From Grifola frondosa (Eukaryota > Basidiomycota > Agaricomycetes > Polyporales > Grifolaceae): DNA of 64,000 bases. Positions 12,473 through 22,297 of the stretch are shown piece by piece (position 1 is the stretch's first letter; each line of letters begins with the position of its first letter). Below the pieces are notes generated by a model, which worked only from the letters and a program-made list of their open reading frames with translations, did no database searches and was not told the origin of the DNA. The translations under genes were made by a program, and so were the position numbers. The stretch is taken from assembly GCA_001683735.1 (NCBI GenBank), contig LUGG01000011.1, positions 1,701,785 to 1,765,784 of the forward strand, given 5' to 3'.

Positions 12473-13450
12473 TCAACCAGTCGTGATCCCAGGCTTCCCG
12501 ATCAAAGGGAGCATTCTCCCATTCACCCAGTCAGCAACCATGGATGGTGTGGGTGAAGATGGAATGTCGGACATTGGCTCGCCTGCAAAATTATATCCAG
12601 TAGCAATCATGTATCGTATTCTGTCTTTCGTGTGTTCAATTTCAATGCAAGAGTCACCTGAGCAGCTGCAAAAGTCATCTTCATTGTAGCCAGAGTGAGA
12701 ATAAGCTGGTGACCCAGATAATGTGCGAGACGGCACATGAGACGGTGAATGAGACAGTGCGCGAGACGGTGCACGAGACAGTGCACGAGACGGTGTGTGA
12801 GATGGTGAATGAGGCGGTGTGTGAGACGGTGCACGAGACAGTGAACGAGACAGTGCACGAGACGGTGCACGAGATGGTGCGTGAGATGGTGCACGAGACG
12901 GCATGCGAGATGGTGCACGAGTGGTGTAGCATAAGACAGTGCATCAGATGGTGCACGAACAGCACACGAGATGGTGCACGAGACAGTGAACGAGAGGGTG
13001 CACAAGATGGTGCGTGAGACGGTGAACGAGACGGTGCATCTGATGGTGCACGAGATGGTGCACGAGACGGCATGCGAGATGGTGTGCAAGACAGTGCACG
13101 AGAAATCCTCAATAGAGCAAAATGTTTGGCTTGAATCAATATTAGAGTAGGTGCCTGCACTTACGAAGAGTCCTTGCCAGGGCTTTTACACCGTGCAGGT
13201 GGTGTCCACCTATTGTAATCCATCTCATATGATGAGAGTTTCTCCCGTGGTTGGATGGTAATGTACTTTGCACATAAGTCAATGTATTTATTTGAGATAC
13301 AATGTAAAATACTCACAACAGTACGAATGCCTATTCCATTGCCCGAAATCCCAAGTTCGGTGAAGTTAATGGGTATATCGTTGATACTCTCTTGCCGACT
13401 CTGACCTATAAAATAACAAATATGTCTTCTATAGATCGTAAAGTCAGTAG
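12473..13450 (-). CDS. PSRA-repeat protein within the mobile-element block
   Basis: Unknown gene converging on the transposase, with only 60 bp between the two stops. The last exon starts after an acceptor near 13103. It encodes a long run of tetrapeptides (PSRA, PSHA, PSRS, LSRA), then a unique tail with GYNEDDFCSCSGDSCIEIE and DWVNGRMLPLIGKPGITTG, ending at 12473. An upstream exon ends CKSPGKDS with a good gtaagt donor at about 13164. The repeat frame shifts once near 12935, fitting one lost base. It may be the second protein of the CACTA-type element or a captured gene. The true 5' end is not resolved. The repeats resemble an SR-type disordered region, but no function can be assigned. Confidence 0.45.
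12716..13105. repeat. 12-bp minisatellite (gagacggtgcac-like)
   Basis: About 32 tandem copies of a 12-bp unit. The plus-strand consensus is gagacggtgcac, with variants gagacagtgcac, gagatggtgcac and gagacggtgaat. The minus strand reads it as four-residue repeats. All frames are open because the unit has no stops, so ORF length here proves nothing by itself. Confidence 0.95.
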
Positions 13451-14862
13451 CAATGAGATATAGCGCGAATGGGCTCTCGATTTCTCGCAGAGGTCCTTTG
13501 CACCGAGTTGTGTAACTAGCTATACTCGCGAGTCGCACGTGAATCGTACTTCTCTGAGGTAGGGGAAATGCAGAAGAAGATAAAAGTAAATGCTTAGCAA
13601 TATCGGCTCTTCGCGCACTCCACGCGTATCGCAACTAAAGAGGTCTCCTTGATCGTAGGTTCGAAGTCGCAGCGTGTATGATGGTTTATCTGTATAGTCG
13701 CAGGTATCGCGGTCGCAGTTTCGCAGTGAGAGGAGAGCTTTAGTGAAGAGCGGTCGCGATCGCAAGTGAAGCCGGCGATTTTGAACTCTGTACTTGTGGG
13801 GAAACTCGTGTCTGATTCGTATCGTACTATACATGAGTTTTTATGAATTATTCTACGTATCTGAAACGCGAAACGTCCTCGGTATAAATCAAAAGCCGAT
13901 CGCAAGTACCTTGCGACGAACATATCCTGTGAAATACGATAGCTAGTAAGGGAAAGGTCAATCGCTATAATGTCAAAAGTCTGGGATGAAACGCGATACG
14001 AGTAAGCTAAGATAAATCAAGAAAATGAAAATACCGAATGTATGGTGGCTGAACTGCTACACCTGCCACGTATAGCCATGCACTGCACCAGCGAGCGAAA
14101 TGCGCGAAGACACGCGTGAGTAAATGCGCGGCCTTCTCGGGGCATTTATTGTAAAGGGAACGTGTCGCACCGGTAGTACGGTCCATAATACACCGCAAAC
14201 AATAGTGGCGATGTCGCATTGACGTGTGTAATCGCGTGGCGCAGCTAAATCAGCTATGGGAAGAATCTAAGGCTGGGTAGGAGTTGAGAGGACTGGGATC
14301 AGGGTTCGACGCATGTGATCCGTCAGGTAGATGCATGTAGGACGCCGAACAATTGGGTCGCAAGTGTTTCGACCTATCGCACGTCTCCATGTGGTGAATT
14401 TGAATGGTTAAATGATGTATCGCGTGAGTTTTGTTGTGTACGAAGGGGTGGAGTCTTTGATAGTCTATGTTCGGCTGATCGCACGTCGCAACGAAGTCAG
14501 TTACTATTGTGCAAGTGACCTGCGACAACGTAATCGCAAGTGCGACTCGGTCTGCGACTTCTGCATGATCGTCAGATGCTTGAATGCGAAAATAGATTGA
14601 TCCACGTAGCATGCGCCTTCGTATCATCGTCATAGAAAGGTGAATCATGGTCAAACAAGATGGTGATTGTTCTTGTGTCATGTGAGTATTTGAGAGCAAT
14701 GTTTGGAGCATTAGATGAGGACATTTTGCAGGAGAATAAAAAGATTTTGAAGGTAGGAAGCTGTACTTAGAGAGATACAGTCGGTGCGCTCACACGCTCT
14801 TCCCAGAATGGTAATCAGGCTTGTGAGTGACTTTCGTATCAACGACCTACTCTCGAACACAA
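13451..14862. other. Inside the mobile-element block, no clear gene
   Basis: Only short ORFs occur. The stretch holds the unresolved 5' part of the PSRA-repeat gene and the upstream region of the plus-strand gene at 14863. tcgcaagt/gatcgcaagt motifs recur at about 13755, 13900, 14357 and 14533. Confidence 0.4.
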
Positions 14863-17134
14863 ATGACAGACAATCCGACCTCTATATTATTTAATCCAAA
14901 TTTTCCTTCTGTACCAACACCTTCACAATGTTTTCCTCCGAACGAGCTTTCGCCACTAGGACAAGATTTGCAGCCAGTTTTTGAAAATCCTCAAACACCA
15001 CTCTTCCCTTTGCATCGTGTGCGTAGCATCATATGTCCCCCCAAAGTTCCAATATCAATTTCAATCTTATCTAATGTAATTCAGTCTCGAAACTCTTGCT
15101 CTGGTTATCCAACAGATTCTTCATCCATTTTGACCATGGACTCACCTGCATCCACATCTGGTGACATCGGGACCGGGACCTCTTCAACGGACTCTTCATT
15201 CCGTACATTTCTCCGCAATGCCTCTCACAAGAATCTACTTGCAGCCAACATGCATTATAAAAACTTATTTGACGCATATACCCACAGTAAGCATGCTCTC
15301 GACAAATTGCAGGCGCAATTTGATATCATGAGGTATGTGCAAGTATGTCGTAGCCATCATTTGATTCATCCTATTTTTACAATACAGGGATGCATACACC
15401 GAGCTTGTGCAAGCTGTCCCGCAAGCCCTTGCTGCAACAGCCAACCCACTTGGTCTCTCGGTACCCCCGATCATTCCGCTTTCATCTTCATCAATGTCAA
15501 ACACAGCTGCCAGTGACAAAAAACAATATCCAAAGGTTCGCTTTTGGTTCCGGGATGATTGGCGATCATACGCACCTCCGAACGGCACTCTAAAAGAAGA
15601 ATCGAAGTCATCAGATGGCGTCCACATATTCCTCGAGGATGAAGATGGCCGTCCAGTGGCTGCAAGAAGAGCAGCTGAAATGCGAAGCGTCCAGCGTGCC
15701 ATTTGGATAACCCTAAAGGAGAAGAATGGTGCTCCGGACACTTGGGGCCGAGTAATATGGATGCGAGGACTTATCATTCCCAACAGATGCTTACCCATTT
15801 CCCCGAGCTCCGACTTTGCGACAGCAACTGGAAGATCACTCACTTTGCCAGCATGTACTACCCTAGCTGGTACAATGACAACATCTCAATGCACGTCAAG
15901 GAAGAGATCATGGATGGCGAAGTGCTTCCCCCCTCGATTTCTCCAAGCGTCAATCGCAAATGCAAGCGTCAAGAAAGTGGGTCAACGAGAAGAACGAAGA
16001 ACACACCACATCCTCCGGTTGCAGTTGAGGTGCCAACTCCGCTTTCTGTGCTGCAAGCGCAAGATGCAGCTTTGGGTCTCGTATTGGTATGCATGTGATT
16101 TTATTATGAGGTTGTATTAACTTTGTTTGCTAGTTACAAATAGAAACTGCCTCTGCTAAATTGGACCATCCCGCATCAACTCTTTCTTCCACCACCCTGA
16201 TGGATGACACCATACCGCTGCACCACCCCATTTCGACTGCTTCTCTTTCAAATTCCAGCACTCCAACAGACTCTGGCACCACACTGCCGTACCACCCCAC
16301 AATGTCACCCAATGCTACGCCGCTCCCCAGCCCAATAGATGCTACACTCCCTAGCCCGACAGACAGCATCACACCAATACACCACCCCACGACATCACCC
16401 GGCGCTATGCCCGCCAGCACCCTGACAGTCAGCGATGACCTGCCGCACCGCCCCGCACCAACAGTCAGTGATGACCTGCCACACTGTCCCGCACCAACGG
16501 GTGACACTGGGGGGGAGACGACGTCGCTATGAGTAGCCATGCAGTAAAGGTAAGTATGATACTTAGCTCCAAGTTGCTACTAATTGAGCCTATCATATTT
16601 GCAGCTCATTAGCCCTTTGTAAGTCTCTCTTACCATTCACAGTGGGGCATTTTACTAACCTGTATGTCTTGCGGAACTGCAGGTTCGGTATTGCAGCGCC
16701 GCAAGCCGACTTTTCACGCGTTTCGGAGAAGCAGCTTGAATTGAGCGCAAGTCGTGCAGGCAATAGCGATTCCGGACACATCAAGCCCGATAAGAAGCTC
16801 ACCTGGATGCGACCTTCGACATCGACGACAGCCAGGTGTGTTGTTCTCCGATATATTAAGTATTCAATTTCTTACTGGTTCATATTAGGAATCTGTTTGC
16901 TAAGGATTATCTCAAGGTACATCCAAAGACTACCGTAGCACAATTCAACGACATCTTCAAGGCATTGGATCCGGCCACTGTGGAGGTATGTTGCGTATCT
17001 AACTGTTCTGGTTGTTTCACACTTACAAGACATCCGGCGCAGGTATACACGAAACGAAGCGAAGGACTCAAAGCCGCAAGCAAGACGAGCAAGGGAAAAC
17101 AGCGAGCGGTCGATGCTGTCGACGCCGATGTTTG
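14863..17134 (+). CDS. Unknown mobile-element-associated protein
   Basis: Multi-exon gene downstream of the transposase. It starts MTDNPTSILFNPNFPSVPTP. A Ser/Thr-rich region follows, then RNASHKNLLAANMHYKNLF and a short coiled stretch. The best-defined part is KKQYPKVRFWFRDDWRSYAP, RAIWITLKEKNGAPDTWG and HFPELRLCDSNWKITHFASM. Next comes a Pro/Thr/Ser-rich segment (16140-16530). The C-terminal exons give ELSASRAGNSDSGHIKPDKK and NLFAKDYLKVHPKTTVAQFN, ending in a basic tail at 17134. Near 15755 the frame changes by one missing base (DTWGRV to SNMDARTYH). I recognise no domain. Its position suggests a transposon-borne or transposon-captured gene. A structural or DNA-binding role would be a guess. 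Confidence 0.6.
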
Positions 17135-17261
17135 ACGGTACACTCCGGTATGTCCACTCCATGCCTTCGCGATGCAGATGGTCTATTGAAATTATGTGTT
17201 ATTAGATTCCATTTCTATTCACTACTACTACAAGGGCTTGGGATGCACGACACAGAGGGAT

Positions 17262-17420
17262 AGAGGTATGGAGGAGCGGGTAGCGGGCAGCGGGAGCAAT
17301 GGCGGCGCGGCGGCGGCGGCGGGAGCACGAGTGGCAGCGGTGGCAGCAGGAGCAGTGGCGGGCGCGGGTAGTGGGTACGGGAGCGGTAGCAGGAGCAGGG
17401 GTGGCGGGGGCGGGATGATC
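17262..17420 (+). repeat. G-rich low-complexity tract
   Basis: Irregular ggcagcgggagca / ggcggcggcgg repeats with many runs of three or more G on the plus strand. The stretch could form G-quadruplexes. It lies just after the gene ending at 17134. ORFs here (Ala/Gly or Pro runs) are compositional. Confidence 0.75.
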
Positions 17421-17678
17421 ACAAATATTGGTGTATCGTGGTATATCGTGGTAAATATTGTAACCTAGTTACCTCGATAGGCCAATGACTACCAATATAC
17501 TCACCTCGATATGCCTTGATATGCCTTGATATCCCATATTGCCATATCTCGGTTAGTCCAGATCCATGTTGGCAGTTCTCGGCGCTTCGAGGGCCAATAT
17601 TTCCCTTGTACTGCCTCGCACTGCCAATTCTCATTTTCGACTGGGCATGATTACGAAGAGGAGCTTAACACAAGCGAT

Positions 17679-17953
17679 CACTGGGTGGGATTTTCAATAT
17701 TATGTGCTAAAATATTGTAAACAAATTGTAAAGATAGTTCAAATATGTTGACCATAACCTTATGTGAATAATTGGAAACATATTAGAAACATGTTGTAAT
17801 GTTTTCTATATTCATCCAATAGGATCAGAGTTTTACAATATCTTCACAATATATTTTTTAATATCATGTAGTTAAAAATTATAAAAATATTTAAACTATC
17901 TTTATCATATCTTTACAATATCTTGGTCAAAAATATTGAAAACCCCACCAGTG
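17679..17953. mobile_element. 275-bp MITE with CACTG termini
   Basis: The left end reads cactgggtgggattttcaat and the right end is its near-perfect inverted copy (cactggtggggttttcaat when reversed). The homology continues inward as A/T-rich attgtaaagata motifs. The direct triplet GAT flanks both sides (17676-17678 and 17954-17956). CACT(A/G) ends with a 3-bp target duplication are the hallmark of the CACTA superfamily. It has no coding capacity. It lies 0.5 kb after the element block with the Tnp2-like transposase, which could mobilise it. Confidence 0.8.
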
Positions 17954-18421
17954 GATGCATAGCGTCTGCGGAGAATAAACATGTCGGTTTTCTTCCAAAT
18001 TACAAGGCTGACACGTACCATACCATGTGACATGGAATAGATCCAGGAACCCATCAGGAAATTATGATGGTAAGGTGGATACTGATTGACGACAATTGGA
18101 ATTATTCATGGGTCTTCGAGCAGCCCAACTGGATCTGTTATTGTGAGTTACAAGTCGAAACGAGATATCTATGTGCTAAAGTGATTAATGAACAATAAAA
18201 TCGAACTACACACATATGTTGGAATCGGGCAAGTTCAGTTTCTGGGTACAACTACACCAGTTGACTTTGAACGTCTGAACCAGTTTTGAACTCATCAACT
18301 TCGTGTAACAGATGCGGGCGCCACAGCATAACAAGAACAAATTCAGACCCGGCGTTCCCCGATCCACTGGGGTGTCGACTAACGGTCATCACTTCAGAGC
18401 CTTTGCTCATCGAATCCGACG

Positions 18422-20245
18422 ATGTTTAGACCGTCGTCGTCGGTGACTCGTAAGTCGCCTTCGTCTTCGCTTCGAGCATCCCACACCCACTATGCATCGT
18501 TTTGCAGAAATATCGCGACCGTTCCGCGCCAAACTTCGCCGCGGCTTCGCGACGGTTCAGGATCCTCCTGTGCACCACCATGGCGGTTTGAAGGATCAGG
18601 ACCGTATATTCACCAATGCATACTGTAGACATGATCACGGCCTCCAGGGTGCCAAGGTTTGTCCATATTTGAAGGTGTTTACGTGAAGTGAGCTAATTCC
18701 TTCTCTAGTCTCGCGGTGACTGGCATCGCACTAAGGATATTCTTTTGAAGGGCGACTCCGATTATCACAAGGACTCAGGTCTCCGTGGACGCGGAGGTGC
18801 TGGATTTCCGAGTGGATTGAAGTGGAGTTTCATGAATAAGCCCGGATGGGAGAAGGATCCCAGGTGCGCGACTATTCTGCGAATACTTTATTCAGACTCT
18901 CACGTACACTTTAACATAGACCCCGTTATCTTGTTGTGAACGCTGATGAAGGCGAGCCCGGAACATGTAAAGACCGTGAAATCCTGCGTGGTGACCCGCA
19001 CAAACTTGTCGAGGGTTGCTTGGTCGCTGGGCGTGCGATGAATGCGAGCGCCGCATACATTTATATCCGTGAGAATTTTACCAAGAGGCTTCGCACGTGC
19101 AGCAAGCGATCACCGAGGCATACAAGAATGGGCTTCTCGGCAAGGACGCTTGCGGTTCTGGTTACTCCTTCGACGTATATCTGCACCGCGGCGCGGGTGC
19201 GTATATATGTGGTGAGGAGACCGCACTGATCGAGAGTCTTGAAGGAAAGCAGGGAAAGCCCCGCCTCAAGCCGCCCTTCCCTGCGGACGTTGGTTTATTC
19301 GGTTGCCCCACGACAGTAGCCAACGTTGAGACCGTAGCGGTCGCCCCCACGATTTGCAGGCGAGGCGCGAGCTGGTTCGCGTCCTTCGGTCGGGCTAGGA
19401 ACCAGGGCACGAAGTTGTTCTGCATCAGTGGGCATGTTAACAACCCTTGCGTCGTGGAGGAGGAGATGAGCATTCCATTGAAGGAACTTATCGAGAAGCA
19501 CTGTGGTGGTGTGCGGGCGGATGGGACAATCTACTTGGTATCATACCTGGTGGTAGCTCCGTGCCCGTTCTGCCCATCAAGAAGTGCGAAGAAGTCCTGT
19601 GCGTATATTACTTTATCTGTTGACATCCTTGCACTGATACCTTGTAGGATGGACTATGACTCCCTCAAAGACGCTCAGTCCGGCTTAGGCACTGGTGCTG
19701 TCATCGTGATGGACAAGAGCACCGATATTGTCTCCGCTATTGCTCGTTTTGCTCACGTATGGCGTTGTCGATCTCATAGATAAGCGACTAACCCATGATG
19801 GCTCTATAGTTTTACAAGCACGAATCCTGCGGTCAATGTACACCATGCAGAGAAGGTACCACCTGGATGATGAACATGATGGATCGCTTCGTCGAGGGAC
19901 GTGGCCACCAGCGTGAGATCGACATGCTTCTCGAGTTGACGTAAGTTATATTACCACTTTGATTCGATGTTGCTCTCTCTCAATACTTAATTCCTTTCGA
20001 TGCTGCAGGAAACAAATCGAGGGCCGCACAATTTGCGCGCTCGGTGACGCTGCGGCGTGGCCGATTCAAGGCCTCATGCGCCACTTCCGCCCGAGGTTGA
20101 GAAGCGTATTACGGCATTCCGCGACGAGCACGGGCCGGTACTGTTCGGTGGTCGCCTGAAGAGCCAGACCGATCCCACTCTCGCCATTCCAGACAACCTG
20201 GGTGCCAACCTGCCTGAAGTCGCGCCGCCATCTACGTCTGCGTGA
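18422..20245 (+). CDS. nuo51: NADH:ubiquinone oxidoreductase 51-kDa subunit (complex I, NDUFV1 type)
   Basis: Carries FMN, the NADH site and an Fe-S cluster of mitochondrial complex [10 protein letters not shown] joins by a 54-nt intron to an Arg-rich presequence. The mature part has [20 protein letters not shown], then [18 protein letters not shown] (FMN/NADH glycine loop), [69 protein letters not shown] (CxxCxxC ligands) and [17 protein letters not shown] (fourth Cys). It ends [17 protein letters not shown] at 20245. Six or so introns are placed. Three single-base gaps break the frame: near 19075 (before FYQEASHV), 19520 (before [11 protein letters not shown]) and 20093 (FRP to EVEKRI). Adding one base at each restores the family sequence, so I think the real gene is intact. 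Confidence 0.93.
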
Positions 20246-20656
20246 GTACTTAGATAATGTGCTGAGCAGACATCGGGTGTCGGGAAAAGGATCGGGTTGC
20301 ATGCGACATTGTGCTCTCTGTAATCGCAGGAATGTGATCTGTCTTTGTCAAATGTGTATGCCTAAGCAGGGTCCTCGGACATTCCATTTGTGACGTCGTT
20401 GCGATCGCAGACTCACAGTTCGCTCTCTAATCATATAAATGGGTCCACATAGCGGTATACAGTGGAGGTCCAAACGGTTGGCATTTAAGTACCGCGACAA
20501 AGTTTGCGACAATTGGGCACGACCACTAATGACGTTATCGCCGCTCGCAAGGGCAGCGCTGGTTCTTGCTACCTGGCGATTCGTTCTTGGTTTGCGTGCG
20601 GAAAATTTACCGTTACAGCTAAATTTCAGCAAACTCGGATTTCACCCTGCCACAGT
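20246..20656. other. Intergenic, left flank of the hAT-like insertion
   Basis: No gene is seen. From about 20596 a dispersed repeat begins (gcggaaaatttaccgttac). It is similar to 28529-28577 and is cut by the element at 20657. Confidence 0.55.
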
Positions 20657-21503
20657 TAGTGTTGCCGTGAGGTGAGGTACCTCAAGGTTGAGATGCACCT
20701 CACCTCAACGGCATCTGGCTTGTCACCTTGAGGTAACTTAAGGTGGCGTCAAGGTTACCTTGAGATACCCGTGCTGCGGCGGGTGAAAGGTTGGGCACGG
20801 TCACGAGGCGCATACGAACGCGTCGCGTCGTTTCGCGTTCTGAACGAGCACACTGTCTTTGTTCCCTCTAGAATAACTATCTGTCCAATAAAATTCTTGC
20901 TTCATAATCTTGTGCATCTAGACATTGTCTCGCACCCCTCAAACCACCCGACTTTCTTGTAACTGGTACCCAACAGGAGAGAGGTCCTCCCTACGGTTTC
21001 TGCACAACAAAATACAAGCGACTGGCATCTGAAACCCGTACTACGTGCATACATATATTGTGTCAGAACGAACGCATATGGCATGGTTCCGGGATCACAG
21101 CAGCAGGACTTACCTGCTGGTCCGTCGGACACGTCGCATCTGCCACCACCATCCCATGCTGCGCCTCCTTTTTATCATTAATTGTCCTGGGAGTGTTCCT
21201 TACTTGCGAGACTGCAAGTCTTCCTCGTCGTGAATCTGCCTCGCCGGCCTCGGATTAGACTAATCTATAAGCTTGTATAATTGTACATTACACCTCATCT
21301 ACAATATGCCATTACTACTATTCATTCTATGTACATTAATAATTTTTCTATCAAGTATATGCTATGTACCGTAAGCCTGAAAGACTACCGGTAAATCCGT
21401 TAGCATGCCGTGGTTTCGCCGAGACCTTGAGCTACCTCAAGTTACCTTGAGGTATAACTCCGACACCTCAAGGTCAGCTCAACCTCACCTCACGGCAACA
21501 CTA
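20657..21503. mobile_element. 847-bp hAT-like non-autonomous element
   Basis: The ends are inverted copies of tagtgttgccgtgaggtgag. The left flank gccacagt (20649-20656) is repeated on the right as gcacagt (21504-21510), an 8-bp target duplication with one base lost. TAGTG-type ends and 8-bp duplications fit the hAT superfamily. Near each end lie palindromic acctcaaggt / ttaccttgagg motifs, as in subterminal transposase-binding arrays. There is no transposase ORF, so it would need help from elsewhere. Confidence 0.7.
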
Positions 21504-21510
21504 GCACAGT

Positions 21511-22297
21511 ATTCCTTGAAGCTGAAGGCTTGTGGCTGATCGCGGTCACGAGACCGTTCGTGGCTGAGCGCCTGCGCAATGTTCAAGTTCAAGCTCGTCC
21601 TGCTTCAGCCACTTCACCTGCTACTCTCACTCCACGACATGTATTCCCGATACCCTGGATACCACTATATATCAGACCCCTCAATGGCCTTCTCCGGTCA
21701 GATGTCTGGCATTGACTCTGTCTCAATCTCTTCCTGCCTGTCTGACTGCTGTCGATCCGACGTTTCTGTCCTCACCGAGCCTTCGACACCGGTGCACGAA
21801 TCATTCTCTAGGTTCCTATCAAATATGGCTTGTTCTCCATCTGAACGAGACTGCAGCACACATGAAGCTGAAAGGCATCCTTGACACGGTCCTTTCGACC
21901 GCTGTCGGGTTACGCCAGCTTACCGCGCAGCAGAACTACGGCAATGCGTGCCCAACGATACCGCTGTGGTACTCTCTAATGAAAGCAATCGGAATGGCAT
22001 CCTTCGAGGGTGCTTACGTTCTGTGAGCGTTGTTGCCGATCCATGCTCAAACACGTACTCAGTTGTTCATTCGTGCAGTGGCGAGGTGCCTTTCATCCTG
22101 CCACGGATGTCTCCATACGATGCATCAGGACAGCTAAACTCGACGGATTGCTACTATGCTAGTCTGTTTGTCTATCGATAAGGACGAACATTTGTCCTCT
22201 ACACCACAACGATCTAGACGATATCGAGCCCAAAGACCCCATCGTACGCGAGCCATGCAGCGACGTCGAGCTTGATTGCGCCAAATTTTGCAATCCA
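21511..22297. other. Right half of the interrupted repeat and upstream region
   Basis: The repeat continues as gcggtcacgagaccgttcgt at about 21540. Short ORFs follow with Ser-rich sequence (GQMSGIDSVSISSCLSD) and HLNETAAHMKLKGILDTVLS. These could be 5' exons of the gene starting at 22298, but no continuous model could be built. Confidence 0.35.

Larger units (their letters stand above)
17135..18421. other. Intergenic: G-rich tract, MITE and complex I upstream region
   Basis: Apart from the G-rich tract and the MITE listed separately, I see no gene. At 17428-17535 short gatatgcc/atatcgtgg motifs recur. The last 400 bp form the upstream region of the complex I gene and contain no obvious TATA box. 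Confidence 0.5.

Noticed and set aside
12716..13105. CRISPR-like regular array
   Set aside because: Units are 12 bp, contiguous, and have no unique spacers. The genome is eukaryotic. It is a minisatellite.
18422..20245. Complex I 51-kDa gene as a pseudogene
   Set aside because: The three frame breaks are single missing bases, while all motifs, splice sites and the stop are kept. The same error type occurs in rho1 and other genes.
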